In this document: one piece after another, positions 25,842 to 35,229 of the stretch
Layout: the number at the start of each line of letters is the position of its first letter
Numbering within the stretch: position 1 is the first letter of the stretch
Assembly: GCA_965200045.1 (NCBI GenBank)
Contig: OZ241330.1
Span: forward strand, 1,302,001-1,366,000
Direction of reading: 5' to 3'
Source: Bin25 sp026709415
GTDB taxonomy: Bacteria; Bacteroidota; Bacteroidia; Flavobacteriales; Flavobacteriaceae
DNA length: 64,000 nucleotides
Position numbers and translations under genes: made by a program
The notes under the pieces: generated by a model
Databases searched by the model: none
What the model was told of the DNA's origin: nothing
The model's input: the letters and a program-made list of their open reading frames with translations, nothing else

Positions 25842-28800
25842 ATGAAAAGAATTTTTATTCTGTTTGCGGCAGTCGCCTCAGTGGCGGCCGGCTGTAAAAA
25901 CTACGATGATCGTTTTGATGACCTCAACAATCAGATAACGACATTAGCCGGACAAGTGCAAACTCTTCAGGGAGTGGCTCAGACGGTATCGGCTCTACAG
26001 ACCACCATTGCGGGTATTCGAGAAAGCGTCCGAGGGGATATCAACACGGCCGTTGGTGGCGTGAGTACGGTTTTGGGCACGGCCCAAGACAATCTCAACA
26101 CAAAGATTGAGGGGGTTTCCACGAGTGTGGGAACGGCTTTGGATGGTGTGAAAACGGCTTTGGACACGACCCAAAAAGATCTCGAAGACAAAGTAACGGC
26201 TTTACAACAACAGTTAAAAGAGGCGGCCGACAAGAATTTGTCTCAAGCGGATGTTGACAAGTTAAAGACAGACTTAGCGGATGCCCAGAAAAAAGCTTTG
26301 GATGCTGCGTTAGCTACGATTCAAGGGAGATTGGGGGAATTAGAAACGGCTTTAAAAGAAGCCCAAACCGGGGCTTTATCGACCGAGGAGTTGGCCAATT
26401 TAAAGAAAGAATTAGAAGAGGCGATTGCGGCGTCGAATAAGGATTTAAAAGACGCTTTAAGCACCGCTGATTTCTATACCGGGGAAGTGAATATCACGAC
26501 GACAGGTCAATGGGTGTTCATTAAAAATCGGGCGGCTAATGCCACGCAGTTTAATGGAAATATCACCATCAATACGGGGGCTTTATCCGATACGGAGGTA
26601 GATGAATTAATTGCCTGGGTGGCCGATATTAAATTCATTGTTGGGGATCTCAGCATCACGCATACCAATAAAGACAAACCCGTCAAATTCGGTAGTTTGC
26701 AGAGTGTCACCGACTTGAAGGATACCCAGCCGCATGCCCATTATCCGGAATTGACAGGGGCCAATGAAGTCACGTTGAATGTCGCTAAAAACAAAATATT
26801 AACGGTTAAATTCCCAAAAATGACCTCAACGAAGTTTACGGGAGATGTCATCCACTTACCTATTGCGGATGAAATCACCATCGGGATCAACAAGTATAAT
26901 GCTCCTCTAACAATTGAAGCGGATGAAGGCGATACTGTCGTGGAGTTAGATGCCTTGGCGACGGTGGACACCAATGGTTCTGCGGGGGGATTAGGCAGTG
27001 GTCAATTGAAGATTGAGAAGGTTGGCAGTGTCTCCTTGGCGGCCTTGAGATCACTCCCTCATTTAAACTTATTGAATGCGAAATCGGTCAGTGCTCCAAA
27101 AGTCAAAGCGGCGATATTGACTATTGGCGAAGATGTCGATGAAGTGAATGTAGGAACGGCCGACGATTCTCATATCAATCGCCTCATCTTCAGTGGGGCT
27201 TCTGATTTAGAAACGTTACAGATTGGGGGGAACCCCACTTCCGATAGTCGTTTCCGAACGGATGTGACGGTGAATGCCCAGAATACCCCCAATTTAGAAA
27301 AAGCACACATTCATGGTGCTTGGCGAGTCAATATCAATGGCCTCGAAGACTTTGAAGAAATTGTTACGGCAGGAACCATACCAACATTATTTCTGGTAAA
27401 CACAGATGTCGAAGGGGAGGTGGTATTGGGACACGAAAGCGGTCCAGGCAGTCTTTTACATGTCAAAGACAATGAAGACCTTGAGGTCCTGATCGCTGAT
27501 AAAGTCAATAAACTCAAAAATTTAGATATTACGGGAAATCACAACTTGGAACGGATTAGTTTTGCGGCTTTAAAAGAAGGGAGTCCACAGAGCTTTGGCA
27601 ATCCCAACTGGTATGATGGTGATGCGGTGATCATTGGCGGAACACAATATGATGCTAATGGACCATGGGATGATGGAAATTATCACTCACCAAGACGAAA
27701 CAATTTATTCGCTGATGCGATTCACCTAGAAGTGACAACGGGCCCTTCAAATCAGCGTCAACCAGGAAACGTCGTAGATTCATCGGGACTTTCAGATTTG
27801 AAAGCGTTTTTAAGTCACGAAAACATCCGAAGAGCTTTGGTTTCGTATGATGGGGCCTCGACTTTTAAGCCAAATAGAACTACCACACACAGACTAGAAT
27901 CCAATGAAGATGAGGTTACAAACAAATCTGGCGATGATTTCATATTAATTCGAAAAGGTCTAAGATCGACCGATGCTGGAGCACGACGGGTGTTCCTTGT
28001 TTCTGGGATCGATGCAACATCTAACCTATCCATCAAAGCTGGAAGTGGGACTCGAGCCATCAATTTGACGGATGGGGGTACCTACAATAACTATGCTAGT
28101 GACGTCAATGATGACGAGGTCAAGAATTTTTTCGATAGTAATGGTGTCACCATCAGTGCCCGAGCGGGTGGCTATCCTCAAGGAGAGATTACCGTTTCAG
28201 AAGATTCAAATACCCCTACGTTTGATGCTAGTGAAGAGTTAACGGGATCGATCACGCTGACGATCGGTGAAGGGAACTCGGCCATCACCAGTCGAGTCGT
28301 TGTACAAAAGGTAGTCGCGGAACCCGATGAAGATGACGATTATGAAGTCACCGAACTAGGTACAAGTCATCGTTTTGCTAATTCAAATGATCGATTAGCC
28401 GTAACCTATATCAATGCGGATGATAGTGATCCAGGTACGGATGAAAATCAACCGCATACGAATGCTAACATCATAAGAACGTCATTAATTGCTCCGTTTA
28501 CCATTTATGATGATACCGCTAGTGGTATTACTAATGCTGATAATGATGCTACTGCTGATGATGCTGCTGAAAACAGAATTTTTGAACCGGTACACCCTTA
28601 TGGAATCAATGATTTTGCAGAAGTTACGCGTGATGGTGAGACTAATATAGTTGCCATCATCGGAATACTAGATGCTCAAGCCATTGATAAGAAGATTAAA
28701 GTATCGATTAGTAGTGATCTAGGGTCTGGTTGGGATTTAGCAACACCAACTAAAAAAGATATCGATAATCGAAAAAATGAAGATGGCGATGTGAACACGT

Positions 28801-29105
28801 TACAAATCACACTGACTTCGCAAACGGTTGGCAGTGGTGCTGATTCAAAAATTGGGGATCCCAAACATGAAGGAGGGAATGCGGATGATTTTTCCCTAGT
28901 TGCTGCCCCTGGTGCAAGTGCTGATAATGCTGTTCGTGTTTATGGAACCGGAGCAGCATTTGAATTGCCAATCCATAAGCGGGATGGGAGTACCAATAAT
29001 ATTGAAATCAAGAATTATCGAAATTCGAGTCTTCCTAGAAAAGGGGCGGATGTCGATTCCTTTGGTGGAAATAAGGATTTAGACCGTTTAGGTTGGATAG
29101 GCTAA
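25842..29105 (+). CDS. large surface lipoprotein, array copy 2
   Basis: A 1,087-residue paralogue of copy 1. Lipobox AAVASVAAGC gives lipidated Cys18, then KNYDDRFDDLNNQ and a coiled-coil stalk to about residue 200 (Ala/Lys/Leu heptads, NLSQADVDKLKTDLADAQ). The central strand-rich region keeps blocks shared with the others (AHIHGA, ISFAALKEGSPQSFGNPNW, ENIRRALVSYDGA, DDFILIRKGL), separated by divergent segments. The C-terminal Asp/Asn-rich domain ends in a conserved tail ELPIHKRD to DLDRLGWIG. The last 140 bases of the gene and the 3' region are almost identical to copy 3, unlike the middle, pointing to gene conversion. The leader is in the 9-C state, so expression may be low here. Confidence 0.8.
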   Translation: MKRIFILFAAVASVAAGCKNYDDRFDDLNNQITTLAGQVQTLQGVAQTVSALQTTIAGIRESVRGDINTAVGGVSTVLGTAQDNLNTKIEGVSTSVGTALDGVKTALDTTQKDLEDKVTALQQQLKEAADKNLSQADVDKLKTDLADAQKKALDAALATIQGRLGELETALKEAQTGALSTEELANLKKELEEAIAASNKDLKDALSTADFYTGEVNITTTGQWVFIKNRAANATQFNGNITINTGALSDTEVDELIAWVADIKFIVGDLSITHTNKDKPVKFGSLQSVTDLKDTQPHAHYPELTGANEVTLNVAKNKILTVKFPKMTSTKFTGDVIHLPIADEITIGINKYNAPLTIEADEGDTVVELDALATVDTNGSAGGLGSGQLKIEKVGSVSLAALRSLPHLNLLNAKSVSAPKVKAAILTIGEDVDEVNVGTADDSHINRLIFSGASDLETLQIGGNPTSDSRFRTDVTVNAQNTPNLEKAHIHGAWRVNINGLEDFEEIVTAGTIPTLFLVNTDVEGEVVLGHESGPGSLLHVKDNEDLEVLIADKVNKLKNLDITGNHNLERISFAALKEGSPQSFGNPNWYDGDAVIIGGTQYDANGPWDDGNYHSPRRNNLFADAIHLEVTTGPSNQRQPGNVVDSSGLSDLKAFLSHENIRRALVSYDGASTFKPNRTTTHRLESNEDEVTNKSGDDFILIRKGLRSTDAGARRVFLVSGIDATSNLSIKAGSGTRAINLTDGGTYNNYASDVNDDEVKNFFDSNGVTISARAGGYPQGEITVSEDSNTPTFDASEELTGSITLTIGEGNSAITSRVVVQKVVAEPDEDDDYEVTELGTSHRFANSNDRLAVTYINADDSDPGTDENQPHTNANIIRTSLIAPFTIYDDTASGITNADNDATADDAAENRIFEPVHPYGINDFAEVTRDGETNIVAIIGILDAQAIDKKIKVSISSDLGSGWDLATPTKKDIDNRKNEDGDVNTLQITLTSQTVGSGADSKIGDPKHEGGNADDFSLVAAPGASADNAVRVYGTGAAFELPIHKRDGSTNNIEIKNYRNSSLPRKGADVDSFGGNKDLDRLGWIG

Positions 29106-29226
29106 ACGGGTTATGAGCTATGAATGCAAGTCCCTTTTGCTATTTTTTAGTTGAAAATAAATTAAGATTTTATATTGGTTAATCATAACATTTTCAGATA
29201 AAAGGGGCTTTCATTTTTAGCATCAA

Positions 29227-29250
29227 AACCTCCCATTTGGGAGGTTTTTT
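29227..29250 (+). terminator. intrinsic terminator of array copy 2
   Basis: AACCTCCC-attt-GGGAGGTT stem followed by a run of T. Confidence 0.85.
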
Positions 29251-29339
29251 TAGTTTACACTAGATCTGAAATTTAGCGGGAGTTTGTTTTTTAAAGCTAA
29301 AACAGGCCAAAAAGTCTAACATTTTCTAATTTCCCATCC

Positions 29340-30660
29340 ACAGTGACACCTTTTGTTATGGGATTTTGTTCTCAACTGATATGTAGTGTCAGTATGTTGT
29401 CATCATGTCTATCCGCGGAAGATGATTCCATATCGACAAAAAAAGGGCTATCTATAGTCTCTGTGAATCCAAACGAGTCCACGTCATCGTGGATCAAACA
29501 TAAGTTCCCAAGACTCATACGTTCGACGAAGAATGACTGTCCTTAAAAGCAGTCGAAGATTTTGGATTTGTTACACTTATGAAAGAGATAACTACCAACA
29601 AAAAAGGTTCTACCACGGAAGTTGTGGATACAGATTTAAGTCTCCATTGAAAAACAGGACAGCTGTTCTCAAGTTTTCGAACTTTCGATAGCCTCGACCA
29701 ATGGCCTTGATCTCTTGAATCCTCTCATGCCATCGCTCGGCTTTGGCCTGGGACTATGGATAACACTAGGCCTGACCAACACCTTGAAAATGGTTTGGAA
29801 ACCTCTTGGTCACCGGACAGACTTTTTGGATGCCGGACTGGAGGACGCTATCGATCCAACGTTTGAGATATGGTGAGACATCGTTACATGTGCTCGACTT
29901 GAAAAGGGATTGAAAGTCCACTTTCAGTCTTTTGAAGATTTCCTTTTGTTTCTCGATTCGGTTTTCGTCGTTTAACAAGATGATTAATTGAGCGTTTTGG
30001 AGCACGGCCTGTTTTTTGACTTTCCTTCGCTGTCCCTGGTCGATAGCCTTGTTGAGATATGACATCCCATGAAACCGATCATGAATCAAAGTGACCTCAG
30101 GCAGTAGCTCTTGGGTAGAAGAGATATTAGGCCACCACCTATCGGTAGTGATGGTTTTGATATGCTTTCTCTTTTCTTTTGAAAATGGACGATGGAGGTG
30201 GTCTTGAACGTTGGTGATTTTTCATCTTTCCACCAAATCAAGAACTGTCCCTTGAGTCGGATCACCATGTCTTTTTTTATGACTTTTTATCCCAACTGAT
30301 AGGCAATGGAACGCTATTTCATGCTACGGTACGCTTTAAAGATGCCATAATGATCTGAAAATCGTCACGTAATAGCTTGGCTATTTGGGTTTGGTTTCTC
30401 GTTTCCAAAAGGAGATCAATAGGCCATATTTCAAACCAATAGAGGGACCAATGGATGCCATTTACCCAGGGAACAACCATCGTCTGGACACCCACAAAAG
30501 ACGGGAGGAAAGGTATTCGACATGAATCCAAACACTTAAATTGCCATCCATCCAAATGAAGTCAGACAGGCTTCTGACGATGATTCTCAGTTGATCTTTT
30601 TTCGCCAGTGTCAGGGCACACCACGTGGCCACCAACATGAGAAAAAAACACATGAAAGGC
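29340..30660 (-). pseudogene. decayed ISL3-family transposase, spacer 2
   Basis: The best preserved piece (30089-29766) reads IHDRFHGMSYLNKAIDQGQRRKVKKQA and NDENRIEKQKEIFKRLKVDF, the core of ISL3-family transposases (HDRFHxxxxLNxAxDxVR). Other frames upstream hold the N-terminal region (SLSDFIWMDGNLSVWIHV). Stops and frameshifts are scattered along the length, so no enzyme can be made. Spacer 1 carries a shorter, homologous copy, so the element was already present when the lipoprotein unit was duplicated. Confidence 0.65.
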
Positions 30661-30803
30661 CATCCACAACTTTCTTAGTAAAACCAATAGTTTAGGGTAG
30701 ATAATAATCAAAACCCATTTTTCATTTGTCGAAAGAACGCACTTTATGAATATATATATCTTGTGAATTGCAATCATTATGTTTAGATTCTCGACATTCT
30801 TTA

Positions 30804-30819
30804 TTGGCACGATATTTGA
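30804..30819 (+). promoter_or_regulatory. sigma-54-like promoter block, array copy 3
   Basis: Third copy of TTGGCACGATATTTGA, 34 bases before the leader ATG at 30853. Confidence 0.5.
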
Positions 30820-30852
30820 GGCATATACACCGTTACCTAACCAGGTATTTAC

Positions 30853-30909
30853 ATGAGTAAAATAGTCGCTACCCCCCCCCGAAAATTCTGTAAACTGCTC
30901 TGGTTCTAG
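30853..30909 (+). CDS. leader of array copy 3, truncated by a 9-C tract
   Basis: ATG at 30853, SKIVAT, nine C at 30872-30880, then a shifted frame stopping at TAG 30907-30909 (18 codons). Removing one C opens 81 codons up to the TGA overlapping the lipoprotein ATG at 31096. The restored peptide again carries SVFPLLRWG, DVVFHPNA and NNNNQKMFFL, including an in-frame extra AAT codon relative to copy 2. Confidence 0.55.
   Translation: MSKIVATPPRKFCKLLWF
30872..30880 (+). repeat. poly-C tract, 9 C (leader copy 3)
   Basis: Same length as copy 2, one more than copy 1; leader in the uncoupled frame. Confidence 0.8.
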
Positions 30910-30974
30910 CGCCTTTTGGCCTAGCCACCACCCCCTTTTTTCTTTTTTTTCTGTTTTCCCGTTGCTGAGATGGG

Positions 30975-31000
30975 GTAGGGATGTGGTGTTTCATCCCAAC
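30975..31000 (+). promoter_or_regulatory. hairpin in leader, copy 3
   Basis: GTAGGGATG pairs with CATCCCAAC around an eight-base loop, with one mismatch compared with copy 2. Confidence 0.35.
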
Positions 31001-31095
31001 GCTCCTTTGGTTCGTCCATTCCTTTCAGGCGATGGGACTTTTTATTTCCACAGCATCAACATCACAAATAATAATAATCAAAAAATGTTTTTTTT

Positions 31096-34000
31096 ATGAA
31101 AAGAATTTTTATTCTATTGGCAGCCGTCGCTTTAGTAGCGTCGGGCTGTAAAAACTATGATGATCGTTTTGATGATTTAAACAATCAGATAACGGCATTA
31201 CAAGGTCAAGTCAATACGCTGCAAGGGTTGTCTTCGACCGTGACGGCTCTCCAAACCACCATTACGGGGATTCGGGAGAGCGTCAAAGAGGATATCAACA
31301 CGGCGGTGGCTGGGGTGAACACCTCTTTGGGCACGACATTGACGAATGCTCAACAACTCCTCAATACCAGAATTGATGGGGTTTCCGCTAGTGTATCGAA
31401 GGACTTGACAGCGGCTTTGACCGAGATTAAAACCGATCTCGAGGGTGAAATTACAAAATTAAAAGACGCCTTGGCGTCCCAAAATGAATCCTCTAAAACC
31501 AGTCTTGACGAGCTCAATAAGAAGTTAGAGACGGCTCAAAACGCCCTTCTAGCGATCGATTTAAAAGGGCTTGAAACGCAACTAGCGGATTTAAAAAGGG
31601 AGTTGGACGAAGCACGAAATACCGCTTTGTCTGCAGAGAATTTAGGAGAAATAACTAGCCAAATCAATGTTATCAGAGAAAAATTAGATGAAAGCATAGA
31701 AGCCTCTAACAGATTTGTTATCCCTAACGTTACGATTAGTAATCGAGGATCGTGGCGAGTCGTTCAAGAGGAGCATAAGAATGCCACTCGCTTTCAAAGC
31801 GATCTCAGTATCCATACTGCCGACTTATCATCAGATGAAATTAAAGCCGTCGCCGAGTGGGTTAAAAACATTTCATTGGTTCTTGGAACGTTAGAAATCA
31901 GACATACCGATAAGGAGAATGTGATCAAATTTGAAAGTTTAACCAATGTGGGCACATTAGACGATACGCAACCACATGTTCACTACCCTGAATTGATAGA
32001 GGCGACAAAAGTCACGTTGAATGGCGATAAAAACAAAATATTAACGGTTAAACTTCCAAAACTGACCTCAACGGAGTTTGCGGGAAACAAAATCGACTTA
32101 CCTGAAGCCGATGAAATCACATTAGGGATCGAGAAATACAATGCGGCACTAACAATTGAAGCGGATGAAGATGAAACCACAGTAGAAATCAACGCGTTAA
32201 AAGAACTCGATTCGAATGGAGCAAACAGTGGCGGGGAACAACAATTAAGCATTAATGGTGCTGGTGAAGTATCCTTATCAGAATTGAGAAAGTTAAGTCA
32301 TCTACATTTAAAAAACGTGGAATCCGTAACGGCTCCGAAAGTCAAAGGGGCGATATTGACTATTGGCGAAGATGTCGAAGAAGTGAAGAATGTGGGAACA
32401 GCCGAAGATTCTCACATCAATAACCTTCGTTACACTGTGAAGGATAATCAAGGAAATGAAGATGGTGGTGAGGAATTAAAAGTGTTACAAATTGGCGGAA
32501 ATTCCACTTCCGATAGTCGTTTTCGAACGGAAGTGAAATCAGATGATCTCCCCGATTTAAGAACAGCGCATATCCATGGGGCTTATAGTGTCATCATAGA
32601 AGGTCAAAGATTTGAAGAAATTATTACCGGGAGAACCATACCAACACTTCATTTAATTGGAACAGACGTCGAAGGAGACGTGGAATTAGGTCATAAAAGT
32701 GGTGCTGGGAGTGTGTTACGCATAGAAGGGAATGGCGATCTGGAGAGGCTCACAGCGGATAACGTCAATCAACTGAAGACCTTAATTATTCAAGGGAACC
32801 CTAAATTAGAACGGGTCAGTTTTGCGGCTTTGAAAGAAGGGAGTCCCCAAAAGTTTGGTACGCCCAACTGGTATGATGGGGATAGGGTAGAAATTGGTAG
32901 AATACAAGTACATCCTAATCCCGAGAGTGATGCCGAGGTAGAGGAATACGGCAGTAATAAATTATTTGCTGATGAGATTCATTTACGAGTCCCTAACAAC
33001 CAAGCAGGAAAAATCACGGATTCTTCGGGACTTTCGGGTTTGAAAGAGTTTTTAAGTCACGAAAACATCCGAAGAGCTTTGGTTTCGTATGATGGGGCGA
33101 ACACGTTCAAACCAATTAGAGGGACTACTTTCAAGAATGAAAACGACAAGGATGAAACGACGAATAGTGACGATGACGAGAATAATTTCGTATTAATTCG
33201 TAAAGGGTTAAGATCGACCGATGTTGGCGCTCGACGGGTCTTCCTTGTTTCTGGCATCACCGATGTAACAACGCCCTTATCCATCCGAGCAGGAGGTGGG
33301 ACTAAAGAAATCAATTTAACGAATGGTGGAACCTATAACAACTGGGCCAGTGATGTCAATGATGACGAGGTCAAAAACTTTTTCGATAGTAATGGTGTCA
33401 CCATCAGTGCCCGAGCAGGCGGCTATCCTCGAGGAACCATTACTGTTAAACCGAAACAAGATGCAGATAATAACGATTTACCGTTAGGTTCTACTGGAAA
33501 GTTAACGGGATCGCTTAAACTGACCATCGAAGACAACTCACAAAAAATCAGTAGTACGGTAACAGTCTATGAGATAGCCGCGCCACCGGCAGAAGGTGAA
33601 ACATTGGACGATGGTGAAATCACTCAGGCAGATTTCAATAAAAAGGCTGTTGGTCGAGACGCTAATAATAAGAGAACATTTGCTGGGGGGAATAAACATG
33701 CCGTAACGTATGTTACTACTGCTGATATTGATCCTGATACAGACGGGGCTCAAGCCCTGGATGATAATACGACTGATCTTGAAACCATTAGAAATTTATT
33801 AATCAAGCCGTTTACCATCTATAACGGTACGGATGAAGATTCCGCAAGAGATGGAGCCCCTCTGGTCGATTACGGAATCAATGATTTTGGAGCAGATGAG
33901 GCGAATAGTGATGGGGCAGAAGAAATTGCCGATGTTGCCATCATCGGAATACTGGATGCTCAAGCCATTGATAAGGCGATTAAAGTAGATATTAAAAGTA

Positions 34001-34422
34001 CTCTAGGGGATAGATGGAATTTAGCAAAACCAAGTAAAACGAATATCGATAATCGAAAAAGTGGAAACCCACCAAAAGAGGATACGCTACAAATCACACT
34101 GACTTCACAAACGGCTGGCGATGGGGAGGATTCGGCCATTGATCAACCCAAAAACGAAGGAAATAATGCGGGTGATTTTGCCTTACCTCAAGCTCCTGGG
34201 ACTACTCTCACTGGTAGTCCTCCCTCGTTTCCCCCTGCTGGGGTGTCTGGTGCTGGTGTTGCAGATGATAATCGGCGTGAATTGCCAATCCATAAGCGGG
34301 ATAGGAGTACCAATAATATTGAAATCAAGAATTATCGAAATTCGAGTCTTCCTAGAAAAGGGGCGGATGTCGATTCCTTTGGTGGAAATAAGGATTTAGA
34401 CCGTTTAGGTTGGATAGGCTAA
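31096..34422 (+). CDS. large surface lipoprotein, array copy 3
   Basis: A 1,108-residue paralogue. Lipobox AAVALVASGC with Cys18, KNYDDRFDDLNNQ, and a coiled-coil stalk to about residue 205 that is more divergent than in copies 1 and 2 (TKLKDALASQNESSKTSLDE). The strand-rich middle shares islands with copy 2 (ILTIGEDVEEV, ENIRRALVSYDGANTF, FLVSGI, NNWASDVNDDEVKNFFDSNG) between variable stretches. The C-terminal domain is acidic, with a Pro-rich insert (TGSPPSFPPAGV) near residue 1045 not seen in the others, then the tail shared with copy 2. It closes the array; no transposase debris follows. Leader in the 9-C state. Confidence 0.8.
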   Translation: MKRIFILLAAVALVASGCKNYDDRFDDLNNQITALQGQVNTLQGLSSTVTALQTTITGIRESVKEDINTAVAGVNTSLGTTLTNAQQLLNTRIDGVSASVSKDLTAALTEIKTDLEGEITKLKDALASQNESSKTSLDELNKKLETAQNALLAIDLKGLETQLADLKRELDEARNTALSAENLGEITSQINVIREKLDESIEASNRFVIPNVTISNRGSWRVVQEEHKNATRFQSDLSIHTADLSSDEIKAVAEWVKNISLVLGTLEIRHTDKENVIKFESLTNVGTLDDTQPHVHYPELIEATKVTLNGDKNKILTVKLPKLTSTEFAGNKIDLPEADEITLGIEKYNAALTIEADEDETTVEINALKELDSNGANSGGEQQLSINGAGEVSLSELRKLSHLHLKNVESVTAPKVKGAILTIGEDVEEVKNVGTAEDSHINNLRYTVKDNQGNEDGGEELKVLQIGGNSTSDSRFRTEVKSDDLPDLRTAHIHGAYSVIIEGQRFEEIITGRTIPTLHLIGTDVEGDVELGHKSGAGSVLRIEGNGDLERLTADNVNQLKTLIIQGNPKLERVSFAALKEGSPQKFGTPNWYDGDRVEIGRIQVHPNPESDAEVEEYGSNKLFADEIHLRVPNNQAGKITDSSGLSGLKEFLSHENIRRALVSYDGANTFKPIRGTTFKNENDKDETTNSDDDENNFVLIRKGLRSTDVGARRVFLVSGITDVTTPLSIRAGGGTKEINLTNGGTYNNWASDVNDDEVKNFFDSNGVTISARAGGYPRGTITVKPKQDADNNDLPLGSTGKLTGSLKLTIEDNSQKISSTVTVYEIAAPPAEGETLDDGEITQADFNKKAVGRDANNKRTFAGGNKHAVTYVTTADIDPDTDGAQALDDNTTDLETIRNLLIKPFTIYNGTDEDSARDGAPLVDYGINDFGADEANSDGAEEIADVAIIGILDAQAIDKAIKVDIKSTLGDRWNLAKPSKTNIDNRKSGNPPKEDTLQITLTSQTAGDGEDSAIDQPKNEGNNAGDFALPQAPGTTLTGSPPSFPPAGVSGAGVADDNRRELPIHKRDRSTNNIEIKNYRNSSLPRKGADVDSFGGNKDLDRLGWIG

Positions 34423-34543
34423 ACGGGTTATGAGCTATGAATGCAAGTCCCTTTTGCTATTTTTTAGTTGAAAATAAATTAAGATTTTATATTGGTTAAT
34501 CATAACATTTTCAGATAAAAGGGGCTTTCATTTTTAGCATCAA

Positions 34544-34567
34544 AACCTCCCATTTGGGAGGTTTTTT
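34544..34567 (+). terminator. intrinsic terminator of array copy 3
   Basis: AACCTCCC-attt-GGGAGGTT stem with T run; identical to that of copy 2 up to the T run, after which the sequences part. Confidence 0.85.
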
Positions 34568-34760
34568 GTTGTCAAAATGTAACCTCCTAAAATCAAAACA
34601 TTTTTATTTGGATTGAATTTGTATGATTTAATTTTTGTGGAATACTTCAATGAGGTTAAAAAATTCAATGATTTCATGACAGATTTTAACATGGATTGGT
34701 CAATAGAAACTTGATTTTTACACTATTTTTACCATTGTTTTCTACCGAGTTTATTTATAC

Positions 34761-35225
34761 ATGAAGATTACCAATGAGGTCCTTGCGATTTTCCAACGAA
34801 CTGACTTGGAGTTTAAAGGTCGATTGCAAAAAATATGTGAGCTGTTGGCAAAGTACAACCAAGCATACGATTGGGTTGGATTTTACATGGTTGATCAGTC
34901 AAAAAAAACGCTTTCCTTGGAAGCTTATTATGGAGAATCAACCCAGCATACAGAAATTCCTTTTGGAAAAGGAATCTGTGGACAAGTGGCTGAAAGCAAT
35001 CAAGTTTTTATCTCTCCCGATGTAACGCTGGAATCCAATTATTTATCTTGTAGTTCAAAAGTAAAAAGTGAAATCGTTTATCCTATTTTGATCAATGGCA
35101 AAAACGTGGGGCAAATCGATATCGATTCCCATACAAAGAATGCTTTTAATTCAAAAGATGAACGGCTATTAAAGGATGTTTGTGGCATGGTTGCGAAAAA
35201 CTTTCCTGCTAATGTTAATGACTGA
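34761..35225 (+). CDS. GAF-domain protein, free methionine-R-sulfoxide reductase type
   Basis: A 154-residue single GAF domain. The family reduces free methionine-R-sulfoxide using Cys residues. Here GKGICGQ near residues 73-79 and NYLSCSSKVKSEIVYP near 93-108 carry Cys at the expected places, and NVGQIDIDS matches the family's conserved end. Length is typical. It overlaps or abuts purH, and this GAF-purH-mre order is a familiar flavobacterial arrangement. A non-catalytic signalling role is possible if one of the Cys is not used, but the Cys pattern favours the reductase. Confidence 0.8.
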   Translation: MKITNEVLAIFQRTDLEFKGRLQKICELLAKYNQAYDWVGFYMVDQSKKTLSLEAYYGESTQHTEIPFGKGICGQVAESNQVFISPDVTLESNYLSCSSKVKSEIVYPILINGKNVGQIDIDSHTKNAFNSKDERLLKDVCGMVAKNFPANVND

Positions 35226-35229
35226 AAAA

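Noticed and set aside
19724..34422. CRISPR array or short tandem repeats in the repetitive 19-34 kb region
   Set aside because: The repetition is three long paralogous units and coiled-coil heptads; there are no regularly spaced identical short repeats.
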